A DNA stretch of 50,261 bases from Tardiphaga sp. (GTDB lineage Bacteria; Pseudomonadota; Alphaproteobacteria; Rhizobiales; Xanthobacteraceae): NCBI GenBank assembly GCA_030147505.1, contig JASBVG010000012.1, forward strand, positions 1-50,261, given 5' to 3'. The position numbers and the translations under genes are program-made. Below, in pieces: positions 18,427-28,524 of the stretch; position 1 is the first letter of the stretch; each line of letters starts with the position of its first letter. Under the pieces are notes generated by a model. It saw only the letters and a program-made list of their open reading frames with translations. It searched no databases and was not told the origin of the DNA.

Positions 18427-19680
18427 TCAGCTACGCCTTCCACTGGCAACGATCACTTCCTTCGCCGCCCGCTCCCCGCTCTCGCGCGCGCCGTGGGCCG
18501 TCGAAAAGAAGTTCGCAGACGTCGCTTCACCGGCAAAGAAGATCCGATCGTCCACCGGCGCCGCCAGCACCGCGCGCGATTCCGCATGACCCGGCTTCGC
18601 AGCCGAATACGCCCCCTGCGCAAAGCGATCGTGGCACCAACGGCTTTCCGCCAGCGGCGTGAGTTCGCTGCGGATGTCCGACCCGAGCAGCTTGACGATT
18701 TCCTCGATGCTTTCCGCAAGCAGGGCACCCTCGCCCGCGTCTTCCATCTCGCGTGCAAACGTGCCGCCATAGAAGCCGGCGATACAGGGGCGGCCGGACG
18801 GGCGCAGATGGAAACTGCCGATGCCGGTGGCGATCGACGAGCCGCGCAGGCCGACATCGGCGGGCCACTTCCCGGCGTCATCAAGCGCCAGCATCACCTT
18901 GTTGTCGGCGCCGAGCGGCAGGCCGGCGGCGGCTTCGACCTTCGAAGGCAGCGGTGGTGAGAAGCGGATGTTTTCATTGGCGAGGAGATTGGTCGGCACG
19001 CAGACGATCACCTTCGCTGCGCTCACCGCGCCGCGCGAGGTCTCGATGCGAATGCGCGATCCAGAATGATCGATGACAGTCACTTCGGTATTCAGCGCCA
19101 CCGGACACGGCGCGCCATAGGCTGCGATCAGCGCGCCATAACCATCGGGCAGGCGCCAGTTCACCTCGGTGTCCTCATAGGCATCCATGTCGTGCAGCGA
19201 CACGTCCTTGAGTTCAAAACCGTTGATATAGGTGGAGACCGCATCGATCATCGGATTCCACGGATTGCCCGCTTCGAGACAGGTTGCGGCCGGCGCGTCT
19301 TCATCCTGCTCGGCTGCCTCTTCGGCGCGATCATAAAACGCATCCATTGCAGCGAAGAATTCTGCCCGCTGCGCTTTCGAGAAGACGGCATCATAGGTCT
19401 GCTCGCGCCATGGCGGGCGTTTGGTATCGACGGTGAAGCCGAGCTCCTTGGCGATGCCGACAAAATCGTTCTTGTCGGCGGAGTGCAGCCATTCGCAGCC
19501 GAGATCGAACGGGATGCCAGGCGCCGCCATGATCGTATGTGCGCGACCGCCGATGCGGTCGCGCGCCTCCAGCACGATCACCAAGAGGCCGGAACCTTCC
19601 AGCGTGCGCGCCGCGCCGATGCCGGCGGCCCCGGCTCCGATAATGGCGACATCGACGGAGGAAGGAAGGGAAGTCATCAC
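18427..19680 (-). CDS. Flavin-containing amine oxidase (monoamine oxidase-like)
   Basis: The 417-aa FAD enzyme has the dinucleotide motif GAGAAGIGAARTLE (15-28), the EARDRIGGRAHT continuation (38-49) and the C-terminal FAD-contact region IFFAGEATSANFFSTAHGA. The middle contains the substrate domain with a helical, acidic DRAEEAAEQDEDAP insertion. This architecture is that of FAD-dependent amine or polyamine oxidases. No signal peptide is obvious, so a cytoplasmic location is likely. The substrate is unknown; no catabolic partner genes are adjacent. Confidence 0.9.
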   Translation of the reverse strand: MMTSLPSSVDVAIIGAGAAGIGAARTLEGSGLLVIVLEARDRIGGRAHTIMAAPGIPFDLGCEWLHSADKNDFVGIAKELGFTVDTKRPPWREQTYDAVFSKAQRAEFFAAMDAFYDRAEEAAEQDEDAPAATCLEAGNPWNPMIDAVSTYINGFELKDVSLHDMDAYEDTEVNWRLPDGYGALIAAYGAPCPVALNTEVTVIDHSGSRIRIETSRGAVSAAKVIVCVPTNLLANENIRFSPPLPSKVEAAAGLPLGADNKVMLALDDAGKWPADVGLRGSSIATGIGSFHLRPSGRPCIAGFYGGTFAREMEDAGEGALLAESIEEIVKLLGSDIRSELTPLAESRWCHDRFAQGAYSAAKPGHAESRAVLAAPVDDRIFFAGEATSANFFSTAHGARESGERAAKEVIVASGRRS

Positions 19681-19756
19681 AATGGGCCTGTGCTCGGTAT
19701 CTGCAACTCCGGGGATAGTCGGTTAGGCGAATTATTCAAGCCGGCCGCAATCACGA

Positions 19757-19862
19757 TCTGTCGTCGCCCGGCTTGGCCGGGCGATCCAGTAGAAACCGAA
19801 ATCCATGTTCAAGCACAACAGCCGGTGTTTGCTGGATCACCCGCTTTCGCGGGCGATGACAT
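19757..19862. repeat. Dispersed palindromic element, copy B
   Basis: It has the same architecture as the elements at 12971 and 42050: a TGTCGTCGCCCGG... left half with GCGATCCAGTAGA, and a GCTGGATCACCCGC...GGGCGATGACA right half. It sits upstream of the amine oxidase and downstream of typA. Confidence 0.75.
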
Positions 19863-19895
19863 GGAGCGTGCGGTGCAACCGCTACCATCAAACAG

Positions 19896-19921
19896 AAATG
19901 CCCGGCTCTCGCCGGGCATTT
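19896..19921 (-). terminator. Terminator of typA
   Basis: A perfect 11-bp stem AAATGCCCGGC/GCCGGGCATTT with a 4-nt loop lies 29 nt after the typA stop. On the minus strand it runs into TTTCTGTTT. Confidence 0.75.
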
Positions 19922-19950
19922 CGTTACAGTGAAGAGAAACGTCGCAGCGC

Positions 19951-21774
19951 TTACGCCACTGCTTCCTTTGCCTTTTCCGCACGCTTGCGATCGTTCGGAT
20001 CGAGGTGCTTCTTGCGCAGGCGGATCGACTTCGGAGTGATTTCCACCAGCTCGTCGTCCTCGATGTAAGCCAGCGCCTTTTCCAGCGTCATGCGGATCGG
20101 CGGGGTCAGGCGCACCGCTTCGTCCTTCGACGTAGTGCGGATGTTGGTGAGTTGCTTGCCCTTGAGAACATTGAGTTCGAGATCGTTCTCGCGGGTGTGC
20201 TCGCCGATGATCATGCCGCGATAGACCTTCCAGCCTGGCTCGATCATCATCGGGCCGCGGTCTTCCAGCTTGAACATGGCGTAAGCCACCGCTTCGCCCT
20301 GATCATTCGAGATCAGCACGCCGTTGCGGCGGCCGGAGATCTCGCCCTTGTAGGGCAGATAGGCATGGAACAGGCGGTTCATGATCGCCGTGCCCTTGGT
20401 GTCGGTCATCAGTTCGCCCTGATAGCCGATGAGGCCGCGGGTCGGGGCGTGGAACACGAGACGCAGGCGGTTGCCGCCCGACGGACGCATTTCCATCATC
20501 TCGGCCTTGCGCTCGCTCATCTTCTGAACGACCACACCGGAGAATTCGTCATCGACGTCGATGACCACTTCTTCCACCGGCTCCAGGGTCTGGCCCGCTT
20601 CGTTCTTCTCGAACACGACGCGCGGACGCGACACCGAGAGTTCGAAACCTTCGCGGCGCATGTTCTCGATCAGGATCGCGAGCTGCAATTCGCCGCGGCC
20701 CGAGACTTCCATCGCGTCCTTGTCGGCGGATTCGACGACGCGGAGAGCCACGTTGCCTTCGGCTTCGCGCAGCAGACGGTCGCGGATCAGGCGACTCGTC
20801 ACCTTGTCGCCTTCGGTGCCGGCGAGCGGCGAGTTGTTGACGATGAAGGACATCGACACGGTCGGCGGATCGATCGGCTGTGCCTGCAGCGGGGTGTCCA
20901 CCGTGGGATCGCAGAAGGTATCGGCCACGGTGCCCTTGGTCAGGCCCGCGATGGCGACGATGTCGCCGGCTTCGGCGAATTCCACCGGCTGGCGCTCGAG
21001 GCCGCGGAAAGCGAGGATCTTCGAGATACGGCCGGTTTCGATGGTCTTCCCGTCGCGCGACATGACCTTGACGCTCTGGTTCGGCTTGACCGAACCCGAC
21101 GCGATACGGCCGGTGATGATGCGGCCCAAAAAGTTATTCGCTTCGAGAATGGTGCCGAGCAGGCGGAACGGACCTTCTTCTACGGTCGGCGGCGGCACAT
21201 GCTTGAGCACGAGCTCGAACAGCTGCTTCATGCCGACATCGTGCGAGGCATCCGGGCTCGAGGCCATCCAGCCATTGCGGCCCGACCCGTAGAGGATCGG
21301 GAAGTCGAGCTGCTCGTCGGTGGCGTCGAGCGCGGCGAACAGGTCGAACACCTCGTTGACGACTTCGTCGATACGGGCGTCCTGACGGTCCACCTTGTTG
21401 ATGGCGACGATCGGGCGGAGGCCGAGCTTCAGCGCCTTGCCGACCACGAACTTGGTCTGCGGCATCGGGCCTTCGGCGGCGTCGACGAGAACGATCACGC
21501 CATCGACCATCGACAGGATGCGCTCGACCTCACCGCCGAAGTCGGCGTGGCCGGGAGTGTCGACGATGTTGATCTGGGTATCTTCCCACTGCACCGAAGT
21601 ACACTTCGCGAGAATGGTGATGCCGCGTTCTTTTTCGAGATCGTTGCTGTCCATCGCGCGTTCCTGGACGCGCTGGTTGTCGCGGAAGGTGCCCGACTGC
21701 TGCAGGAGCTTGTCGACGAGGGTGGTCTTGCCGTGGTCGACGTGTGCGATGATGGCGATGTTGCGCAGTTTCAT
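19951..21774 (-). CDS. typA: Translational GTPase TypA/BipA
   Basis: The 607-aa ribosome-binding GTPase acts in ribosome assembly and stress adaptation. G motifs are visible: G1 AHVDHGKTT near residue 10, the switch RGITI, G3 [15 protein letters not shown] and G4 NKVD. Domain II ([11 protein letters not shown]), the EF-G-like domain III/V ([25 protein letters not shown]) and the TypA-specific C-terminal region ([33 protein letters not shown]) follow. The frame is open to 21849, but the ATG at 21774 gives the universal [18 protein letters not shown] start. Confidence 0.97.
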   Translation of the reverse strand: MKLRNIAIIAHVDHGKTTLVDKLLQQSGTFRDNQRVQERAMDSNDLEKERGITILAKCTSVQWEDTQINIVDTPGHADFGGEVERILSMVDGVIVLVDAAEGPMPQTKFVVGKALKLGLRPIVAINKVDRQDARIDEVVNEVFDLFAALDATDEQLDFPILYGSGRNGWMASSPDASHDVGMKQLFELVLKHVPPPTVEEGPFRLLGTILEANNFLGRIITGRIASGSVKPNQSVKVMSRDGKTIETGRISKILAFRGLERQPVEFAEAGDIVAIAGLTKGTVADTFCDPTVDTPLQAQPIDPPTVSMSFIVNNSPLAGTEGDKVTSRLIRDRLLREAEGNVALRVVESADKDAMEVSGRGELQLAILIENMRREGFELSVSRPRVVFEKNEAGQTLEPVEEVVIDVDDEFSGVVVQKMSERKAEMMEMRPSGGNRLRLVFHAPTRGLIGYQGELMTDTKGTAIMNRLFHAYLPYKGEISGRRNGVLISNDQGEAVAYAMFKLEDRGPMMIEPGWKVYRGMIIGEHTRENDLELNVLKGKQLTNIRTTSKDEAVRLTPPIRMTLEKALAYIEDDELVEITPKSIRLRKKHLDPNDRKRAEKAKEAVA

Positions 21775-21904
21775 GTGTCTTCTTCTGGTTCGACGGTCGG
21801 ATGCCCTGAGCGGGTTCTGCAAGTCGTCGGTCCTGCGCTCCCGGCGCAACCAACCCTGACTTCTTCAAAAAAGTCCTTGCCTGAAAACGCGCTGGGCAAT
21901 CCCT

Positions 21905-21940
21905 GCAAAAGCAAACCCGGCCTTGGAGAAAAAGCCGGGT
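21905..21940 (-). terminator. Terminator of phoD
   Basis: The stem ACCCGGC/GCCGGGT (21915-21921 with 21934-21940) reads on the minus strand into TTTGCTTTTG. It lies downstream of phoD and upstream of typA, separating the two transcripts. Confidence 0.7.
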
Positions 21941-22007
21941 ACTCGGGCGCGTTGCGGCGCAATATAGTCAGGAATCATCCAAAAACAATGTGAATCTGCC
22001 CGAGAAA

Positions 22008-23558
22008 TCAGCCCATTTTGGGGTCCAGAACCGTGCTCCAAAGGGCCGTATCGGCCCGATCCCGCAGGGTTACGGTCATCTGGCCGGTTGCCCCCTCGAT
22101 CTTCACATGGCCGAAGAACTGCATACCGGCCGAGGGCGGCAGGTTCTGCTTGTCCGGGCCGGGCGCTTTTACATAGCGGACCTCGGGGCCAAAGGTATTG
22201 TCCATCGCCCCCGGGCCGAAAGTACCGGCGTGGAACGGGCCGGATACGAACTCCCAGAACGGCTCGAAATCCTGGAACTGGGCCTTGTCGGGATTGTAGT
22301 AATTCGCCGCGGTGTAGTGCACGTCGGCGGTGAGCCAGACCGTATTCCTGATGCCGGCAACCTTGATGAAGCGCAGCAGATCGGCGATCTCCAGTTCGCG
22401 GCCGCGCGGCGGGCCGTCGCCCTGCGCGATGGCTTCCGAGCCCTTGTGATTGACTGCATCGTCCTCGACCACGATGGAGATCGGCATGTCGGATGCGATC
22501 ACCTTCCAGGTAGCGCGGGATTCGGTCAGCGCACGCTTCAGCCAGGCGAGCTGCTCCGGCCCGACGAAATAGGCGTCGGGACCGTATTTCTCCTGCAGGT
22601 TCGGCCCGTTGGCGCCGCGATAGCTGCGCTCGTCGAGCATGAACACGTCGAGATGCGGCCCGTAATTCAAGGTGCGATAGACCCGGCCCGGCTCATACGG
22701 ATTGACCCGCACCGGATACATTTCATGGAAAGCGCGGGCACCGCGCGCCGCAAGCAGCGTGATGTCGCGCTCCTTGTAGGAGGCCGGGAGCTGCTTCGAC
22801 AGCGACCAGTTGTTGGTGACCTCGTGATCGTCCCACTGGCCGAAGATCGGCACCTGGGCATTGAAGGCACGCACATGCTCGTCGAGCAGATTGTATTTAT
22901 GCGCCGCGCGGAATTCATCGAGCGTTTCGGCGACCTTCGCCTTTTCCGGCACGACCAGCGTGTTTTTCCAGACCTGACCACCCGGCAGCTTGGTCTCCGC
23001 GGTGATGGGGCCGTCGGCATAGACGGTGTCGCCATTATGCAGCAGGAAATCCGGATTGTGCTTGCGCATGGTGGCGAAGGTGAACATGCCGCCATCATCG
23101 GCATTGATGCCGTAGCCCTGGCCGGCGACATCGCCGCCCCAGACGAACGAAACGTCTCGGCGATCGCCCGGCGCGGTGCGGAAACGGCCGACGACCGGCT
23201 CGCCGACGATCTCGTAGTGGGAGAGATCGCGGAAACGCACGCGATAGAAGATGTCCTGCCCGGCCGGCAGATCGCCGATCAGCATCTTGGCGGTGAAATC
23301 GCTCTCCGGCAGCGCATTCACCGGCGCCAGCTTGCGTGCATCCTTGAAGGTCTCGGTGGTGGCCACCTCCACCATCATCTGCGCCGGCCGATCCGCACGC
23401 GACCAGATCATGCCGCTGTCGGGGCCGATATCGCCGGACTGCACGCCATGGCTCACCGCCGGCCGGTCCGCAGCGCGGCTGAGACGAGGCATCGCCAACA
23501 CGCCCGCGCTGGCAGCAGCGGTGGTGAGAAAGCGGCGACGGGACACGCGGATGGCCAT
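22008..23558 (-). CDS. phoD: Alkaline phosphatase D family protein, Tat-exported
   Basis: This 516-aa protein has a twin-arginine signal (RRRFLTTAAA, residues 6-15, cleavage near SRA-A). The mature part starts with the PhoD N-terminal fibronectin-like domain (HGVQSGDIGPDSGMIWSRADRPA). It then has the metallophosphatase core with HNGDTVYADGP, WDDHEVTNNWS, DERSYRGANGP and the late LTADVHYTAA. PhoD enzymes are Ca/Fe phosphodiesterase-monoesterases in the periplasm, often phosphate-regulated. The start at 23558 is supported by AGGAG just upstream; the longer frame to 23603 would bury the Tat signal. No pho box was identified by eye. Confidence 0.92.
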   Translation of the reverse strand: MAIRVSRRRFLTTAAASAGVLAMPRLSRAADRPAVSHGVQSGDIGPDSGMIWSRADRPAQMMVEVATTETFKDARKLAPVNALPESDFTAKMLIGDLPAGQDIFYRVRFRDLSHYEIVGEPVVGRFRTAPGDRRDVSFVWGGDVAGQGYGINADDGGMFTFATMRKHNPDFLLHNGDTVYADGPITAETKLPGGQVWKNTLVVPEKAKVAETLDEFRAAHKYNLLDEHVRAFNAQVPIFGQWDDHEVTNNWSLSKQLPASYKERDITLLAARGARAFHEMYPVRVNPYEPGRVYRTLNYGPHLDVFMLDERSYRGANGPNLQEKYGPDAYFVGPEQLAWLKRALTESRATWKVIASDMPISIVVEDDAVNHKGSEAIAQGDGPPRGRELEIADLLRFIKVAGIRNTVWLTADVHYTAANYYNPDKAQFQDFEPFWEFVSGPFHAGTFGPGAMDNTFGPEVRYVKAPGPDKQNLPPSAGMQFFGHVKIEGATGQMTVTLRDRADTALWSTVLDPKMG

Positions 23559-23664
23559 TGTGCTCTCCTGAGATCGGCGATGTGATGCAGAGCCTGTAAG
23601 CATCGCGCGCGACGGGCCTGTGACAGCCTGCCGCAGTCATGCACACTGTGGCAAAACCGCGGCA

Positions 23665-23693
23665 TTGACACTTCCTGTCATTTCCCCGACAGG
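23665..23693 (+). promoter_or_regulatory. Probable promoter of the first B12-riboswitch transcript
   Basis: TTGACA (23665-23670), a perfect -35 hexamer, is exactly 36 nt before the first base of the riboswitch P1 stem, the same spacing as at 30082. A -10 is not convincing (GACAGG at 23688). A CCTGTC/GACAGG stem-loop overlaps this region. Confidence 0.45.
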
Positions 23694-23699
23694 TGACAG

Positions 23700-23869
23700 T
23701 GACGGTTCCTAACGGACCAAAAGGGAATGCGGTGAGGCTTTCTGTTCAAGAGCCAATTCCGCGGCTGCCCCCGCAACTGTAAGCGGCGAGCCTTCGCCAC
23801 ATGCCACTGGGTTTCGACCTGGGAAGGCGGCGCAAGGCACTGACCCGCGAGCCAGGAGACCTGCCGTCA
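23700..23869 (+). ncRNA. Cobalamin riboswitch 1
   Basis: The aptamer consensus is clear: AAAGGGAATGCGGTG, then CCGCGGCTGCCCCCGCAACTG (B12-box region), TAAGCGGCGAG, CCACATGCCACTGGG, CTGGGAAGGCGGCG and the conserved GCGAGCCAGGAGACCTGCCGTC. The closing P1 is TGACGG (23700-23705) with CCGTCA (23864-23869). It lies 117 nt upstream of a TonB-dependent receptor start and should repress it when cobalamin is bound. The expression platform is not obvious. It shares an exact 79-nt block (23841-23919) with the second riboswitch at 30271-30349, extending about 50 nt past the aptamer. Confidence 0.95.
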
Positions 23870-23986
23870 GTCGTGGTCACACGCGAGCACATTGGGCGGG
23901 GTGTCCTGGTGGAAGTCGAACCGCGCAACACACATGCGGGACGGCTTGGTTCGCGGTGACGTGCCACGTTATCGCGAGTTCCTTTG

Positions 23987-26266
23987 ATGACCGCCGCCGT
24001 CTCCTCTGCATCCCAGCGAGCCCGTCGCTTCCTGGCCTCCGCTGCGCTGTCCTGCCTGCTGCTGCCCACCGATGGCTGGTCGCAAGAGGCCAAGCCGGCT
24101 CGGACGCTCGATCCGGTCGTCGTGCAGCCCGCCGCCCAGTCGCAGCGCGCCCGCCGCGCAGCCACCGGCAATGCGAGCCGCGCCGCCCGTGCACGCCCGC
24201 AGCGCAATGCCGCAGCAACCACCGCCGCACCGGCCGCGGCGCCCACCGGCCCGGTCTTCGCCGCGCCCACGCTCAATCTCACCGGCACAGCGCCGACCGC
24301 CAGCCGCCTCGGCCTCACGCGTTTGCAGACGCCCGCCAGCGTGGATGTCATCTCCGCGCAGACCATGTCCGAACGCGGCCAGCAGAACATCAATGACGCC
24401 GTGACGCAGAATGCCGTCGGCATCACCGCCAACCCGTCACTCGGCAATGGCGGTCTCGCCTTCAGTGCACGCGGCTTCACCGGCTCCAGCTCTGTCATGA
24501 CCATTTACGACGGCACGCAGCTCTATGTCGGCCAGGGCACGATGACATTCCCCTACGACACCTGGTCGGCCGAGCGCATCGAAGTGCTGCGCGGCCCGGC
24601 CTCGGTGCTTTACGGCTCGGGCGCCATCGGCGGCGCCGTCAATGTCGTCTCGAAACTGCCGACCTGGATTCCCACCAATCAGGCCGAAATCTCGCTCGAC
24701 ACCAACATGACCAAGCGCATCGCCGTGGATAGCGGCGGGCCAGTCAACGAGAATGTCGCCTATCGCATCACCGCCACCGGCAATCTCTCCGATGGCTGGG
24801 TCGATCGCGGCAACAATTCAAATGTCTCCGTGCATGCTGCAATCCAGGTGAAGCAGAACGAGGACGTCACCTGGACCTTCCTCAGCGACTATGCCGACGT
24901 GCAGCCGCAGAACTACTGGGGCACGCCGCTGGTCAATGGACGCATTCTCGAATCGACACGCTTCAACAACTACAATTTCAGCGACGGCATCGTTCACTAC
25001 AAGGACAATCTCAACCAGATCCGCACCGAGTGGAACGTCGCCGACGGCGTGTCGGTGCGCAACGTGCTCTACTATATGGATGTCCATCGCCACTGGCGGA
25101 ATACGGAGAGCTACGTCTACAGCCCCGTGACCGGCCTCGTGAACCGCAACGGCAACAATACCGAAATCTACCAGGCCCAGCAGCAGGTCGGCGACCGCAT
25201 GGACGCCACCTTCCGCGGCCATCTGTTCGGCATGACCAATCAATTCGTCGCCGGCTTCGACGTCAATCACATCAAGTTCGGCCGCGATGCCAACTTCCTG
25301 TCGTCGACGTCCACCGGCAATTCGTCTGTTGCGCTCATCAATCCAATTCCGGGCAACTTCTTCAGCAATACGCCCACCGTCATCGATTATCGCAGCATCA
25401 CCAACCAGTATGCATTCTTCGCCGAGAACAAGCTGGACATCACCGAGCAGCTGTCGCTGATAACAGGCGTCCGGCAGGACGAGACGAATGTCACCCGCAC
25501 CGACTTCTTCGTGCCGGGCAACAGCCTCGACAAGTCGTTCTCGAACACGACCTGGCGCGCGGGCGCGATCTATACGCCGATCAGGGACCTCGCTTTCTAC
25601 GGCCAGTATTCCACCGCAGTCGATCCCGTCACCAGCGGCCTGCTCGCGCTCAACGCCGCGAATGCGAATTTCACCCTCGCCACCGGGCGGCAGATCGAAA
25701 TCGGCGTCAAGCAGTCGCTGCTCGGTGGCCGCTTCGAATGGACGCTGGCGGGCTACGACATCGTGAAGAACAACCTGCTCGCCCGCGATCCCAACAACCT
25801 GAACGTGGTCCTGCAGGTCGGCCAGCAATCGTCGCGCGGCGTCGAGGCCTCGGTCGGCGTGCTGCTGGATTACGGCTGGCGCATCGATGCCAACACCACC
25901 TTCCTGCAGGCGAAGTATGACGACTTCCTGCAGGCCAGCAGCGTCAACTTCGCCGGCAATGTGCCGCAGAACGTACCGCTGAACGTCTCCAATATCTGGG
26001 CGACATGGGCGTTTGCGCCGAACTGGTCGGCCAATGCCGGCATCCAGATCGTCGGCAAGACCTATGCGGACGCGGCCAACACGCTGACGCGCCCGGCCTA
26101 CAACGTCGTCAATGCCGGCGTGCAGTGGAAGCCTGATGCGAACACCACGGTGTCGCTGCGCGTCTACAATCTGTTCGACGAGATCTACGCTGTGTCAGGC
26201 GGCACCAATCAGTGGGTGCTCGGCATGCCGCGCACGGCGCAGCTGGCTGTGAATGTGAAGTTCTGA
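23987..26266 (+). CDS. TonB-dependent outer membrane receptor 1, under a cobalamin riboswitch
   Basis: The 759-aa protein has a signal peptide (about 1-32, ending GWSQ) and a TonB box-like TLDPVVVQP (40-48). An Ala/Arg-rich linker (about 50-95) leads to a plug domain starting near LGLTRLQTPASVDVISAQTM. Then comes RIEVLRGPASVLYGSGAIGGAVNVVSK, and a 22-strand barrel ending in LAVNVKF with the terminal Phe of outer membrane proteins. The plug is of the siderophore-receptor type rather than a close BtuB look-alike. Its 5' leader carries a cobalamin riboswitch, so uptake of a corrinoid or cobalt compound is inferred. It is a clear paralogue of the receptor at 30420. Confidence 0.92.
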   Translation: MTAAVSSASQRARRFLASAALSCLLLPTDGWSQEAKPARTLDPVVVQPAAQSQRARRAATGNASRAARARPQRNAAATTAAPAAAPTGPVFAAPTLNLTGTAPTASRLGLTRLQTPASVDVISAQTMSERGQQNINDAVTQNAVGITANPSLGNGGLAFSARGFTGSSSVMTIYDGTQLYVGQGTMTFPYDTWSAERIEVLRGPASVLYGSGAIGGAVNVVSKLPTWIPTNQAEISLDTNMTKRIAVDSGGPVNENVAYRITATGNLSDGWVDRGNNSNVSVHAAIQVKQNEDVTWTFLSDYADVQPQNYWGTPLVNGRILESTRFNNYNFSDGIVHYKDNLNQIRTEWNVADGVSVRNVLYYMDVHRHWRNTESYVYSPVTGLVNRNGNNTEIYQAQQQVGDRMDATFRGHLFGMTNQFVAGFDVNHIKFGRDANFLSSTSTGNSSVALINPIPGNFFSNTPTVIDYRSITNQYAFFAENKLDITEQLSLITGVRQDETNVTRTDFFVPGNSLDKSFSNTTWRAGAIYTPIRDLAFYGQYSTAVDPVTSGLLALNAANANFTLATGRQIEIGVKQSLLGGRFEWTLAGYDIVKNNLLARDPNNLNVVLQVGQQSSRGVEASVGVLLDYGWRIDANTTFLQAKYDDFLQASSVNFAGNVPQNVPLNVSNIWATWAFAPNWSANAGIQIVGKTYADAANTLTRPAYNVVNAGVQWKPDANTTVSLRVYNLFDEIYAVSGGTNQWVLGMPRTAQLAVNVKF

Positions 26267-26413
26267 CAGCCGAGCACCGGAGCCGCCCACCCTTGCACCG
26301 CTCCGGCAACCAAATCCGCCCCCGGCGCCGGCGAAAGCCTGTGCCGGCGGGGATCGCGTGACCGCAAACGTCTCCCGTCCTTCATCGCGGCCTGACCGCG
26401 CACAGAGTGTCTC

Positions 26414-27118
26414 ATGCTTGAAGCCATTTCCGTCCGCAAGCAGTTCGGAGCCAAGACGGCGCTCGACGATGTGTCGTTGCACGTCGCGCCCGGCGACATC
26501 TATTGCCTGCTCGGCGCCAACGGTGCCGGCAAGACCACGCTGATCAACCTGTTCCTGAATTTCATCCAGCCGAGCGCCGGCCGCCTGCTCATCGACGGCC
26601 AGGATGTCGCCGAACAACCGCTGGAGACCAAGCGTGTCCTCGCTTACATCCCCGAGCAGGTGAATCTCTACGGCCAGTTGTCGGGCGTCGAGAACCTGGC
26701 CTTCTTCTCGACACTGGCGATCGGGGAGGAACTGCCCCGCGAGCGCTTGATCGCATTGTTGCAGGCCGCAGGCCTGCCGCTGCAATCTGCCGACGATCGG
26801 GTCGGGACCTATTCGAAAGGCATGCGCCAGAAGGTCGGCATCGCCATCGCGCTCGCCAAGAATGCCAAAGCGCTGCTGCTCGACGAGCCCACCTCCGGCC
26901 TCGATCCCTCCGCGGCCAACGAGTTCTCCGAACTGCTGGTCACGGCAAGCCGCAGCGGCGTAGCCATCCTCACCACCACGCACGATCTGTTTCACGCCAG
27001 GCAGACGGGCACGCGGATCGGCATCATGAAGCGCGGCAAGCTCGTACAGCAACTGGACAGCGCCGACGTCAGCCACGCCGATCTTCAGGCGCTCTATCTC
27101 GAACATATGAGGACCTGA
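26414..27118 (+). CDS. ABC transporter ATP-binding protein
   Basis: The 234-aa cytoplasmic ATPase subunit has Walker A GANGAGKTT (34-42), a Q-loop region IPEQVNLYGQLSG (79-91), the signature YSKGMRQK (133-140, a degenerate LSGGQ), Walker B ALLLDEP (153-159) and the H-loop TTTHD. Overall it is like ATPases of ABC-2 exporters (CcmA/NosF/Gld type). It is followed after 1 nt by permease 1, so translation is coupled. It lies 147 nt after the receptor gene with no clear terminator between, so read-through under riboswitch control is plausible. Confidence 0.92.
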   Translation: MLEAISVRKQFGAKTALDDVSLHVAPGDIYCLLGANGAGKTTLINLFLNFIQPSAGRLLIDGQDVAEQPLETKRVLAYIPEQVNLYGQLSGVENLAFFSTLAIGEELPRERLIALLQAAGLPLQSADDRVGTYSKGMRQKVGIAIALAKNAKALLLDEPTSGLDPSAANEFSELLVTASRSGVAILTTTHDLFHARQTGTRIGIMKRGKLVQQLDSADVSHADLQALYLEHMRT

Positions 27119-27119
27119 C

Positions 27120-28523
27120 GTGATCCGCACGATAGCCCTCAAGGACCTGCGTGAATTCGCGCGCGACGGGCGCATGCTGTGGGCCGCGGCGCTCATCGTG
27201 CTGCTCTCGGTCGTCGCCATCGCCTCCGGCTTCATCCGGCAGGCGGAGATCAACAGCGAGCGCGCCGCGGGGCAGGCGCTCGACTACAAGGCCTGGCTCC
27301 AGCAGGGCGAGCGGCACCCGCATGACGCTGCCGAACAGGGCATGCATGTGTTCAAGCCGGAACCGCCGCTCGCGGTGCTCGATCCCGGCATCGAGCCGTT
27401 CGTCGGCTCGACGGTCTGGCTGCAGGCGCATCGCCAGAGCGAGCTCAAATTCAGGCCGGCGCAGGACGCCACCGGGCTGCAGCGCTTCGGCCAGCTGTCG
27501 CCCGCCTGGATCGTGCAGGTGCTCGTTCCGCTCCTGATCGTCGTCATCGGCTTCAACTGCATCAGCGGCGAACGCGAGCGCGGCACGCTGCGCCAGCTCG
27601 CCAGCATCGGCGTTCCCGCGCGCAAGCTTCTGTTCGGCAAGGCGCTGGCGCTCGGCACCTGCGCTTTCGCGCTGGTCTTCCCGGTCTGGATCGTCTTCGC
27701 GCTGTTCGCGATCGGGCGCCTGCCCGCGGCCGAGCGGCCCGACATCATCTATCGCATGATCTGGCTGCTGGCGGGTTACGGCCTTTATCTCGGCTTCTCC
27801 ATCTTCCTCACCATCGCCGTGTCCGCCCTCGTGCGTTCATCGCGCGCCGCCGTGGTGCTGCTGCTCGGCTTCTGGGTCGTCGCCACGCTGATCGCGCCGC
27901 GAACGGCATCCGAACTGGCCAATGTCAGCTATCCGACACCTTCGCGCCTGTCCTTCAACACCGACCTGTCGCACGACATGTCCGAAGCCGCCGGCAAGGC
28001 ATGGAAATCGACCTTCAATGTCGATGCGCGCTGGGATGCTTCGCTGCCCCTGAGCAAATGGGGCGCCGCGCTGAAGCTCGACGACCACACCGGCTACGGC
28101 GTGCTCGATCAGACCTTCGGCAAATTGTGGGACACGTTCGAGCGCCAGCAGCGCTTCCAGCAATGGGTTGGATTCATTGCCCCGGTCATCACGCTGCGCG
28201 GCTATTCCATGGGGCTCGCCGGCACCGACTTCGCGCAGCATCGGGATTTCTCCACCGCCGCGGAGCTGCAGCGCCGGAAGATCCAGGACATCGTCAGCGA
28301 CGATCTCGTGACCCATGCCGACCCGCTCGGCGATGCCCATTTCACCTACAAAGCCGGCGCCGGGCTCTGGGCGCGCGTGCCGGAATTCAGATACCAGCTC
28401 CCGACCGTCGGCTTTGCGGCCAGCCGCTACTGGATCGATCTCGTCCTGCTGGCCATCATGTTCGGCGCAGCGCTCGCATCCGCCGTCATTTCGGTTTCCC
28501 GTCTCCGTTCGCGAGTGGTCTGA
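27120..28523 (+). CDS. ABC-2 type permease, DUF3526-like (subunit 1)
   Basis: This 467-aa inner membrane protein starts at a GTG. The first hydrophobic helix is about residues 18-40. A large non-membrane segment of about 95 residues follows, then helices starting near VQVLVPLLIVVIGFNCISGERERGTLRQL. That last motif (ERERGTLR) is the coupling region typical of ABC-2 permeases. A second periplasmic segment (about 265-410) precedes the last helix (YWIDLVLLAIMFGAAL). This large-loop layout matches the NosY/GldF-like DUF3526 group. It pairs with the neighbouring permease to form a heterodimeric transporter with the ATPase. The direction of transport is not established. Confidence 0.85.
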   Translation: MIRTIALKDLREFARDGRMLWAAALIVLLSVVAIASGFIRQAEINSERAAGQALDYKAWLQQGERHPHDAAEQGMHVFKPEPPLAVLDPGIEPFVGSTVWLQAHRQSELKFRPAQDATGLQRFGQLSPAWIVQVLVPLLIVVIGFNCISGERERGTLRQLASIGVPARKLLFGKALALGTCAFALVFPVWIVFALFAIGRLPAAERPDIIYRMIWLLAGYGLYLGFSIFLTIAVSALVRSSRAAVVLLLGFWVVATLIAPRTASELANVSYPTPSRLSFNTDLSHDMSEAAGKAWKSTFNVDARWDASLPLSKWGAALKLDDHTGYGVLDQTFGKLWDTFERQQRFQQWVGFIAPVITLRGYSMGLAGTDFAQHRDFSTAAELQRRKIQDIVSDDLVTHADPLGDAHFTYKAGAGLWARVPEFRYQLPTVGFAASRYWIDLVLLAIMFGAALASAVISVSRLRSRVV

Positions 28524-28524
28524 C

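Noticed and set aside
20005..21993. 662-codon plus-strand open frame opposite typA
   Set aside because: The typA frame shows full conserved GTPase motifs; the opposite frame has a low-complexity His/Asp/Leu-rich translation typical of antisense to GC-rich genes.
21990..23585. 531-codon plus-strand frame opposite phoD
   Set aside because: phoD has a Tat signal and metallophosphatase motifs; the opposite frame has none.
24818..25828. 336-codon minus-strand frame inside the first TonB receptor
   Set aside because: It is antisense to the barrel region of a well supported receptor, with no ribosome binding site or domain.
23987..26266. Calling the receptors btuB
   Set aside because: The riboswitch suggests B12 or cobalt, but the plug and barrel look like siderophore receptors. 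I do not recognise BtuB-specific features, so no symbol is given.
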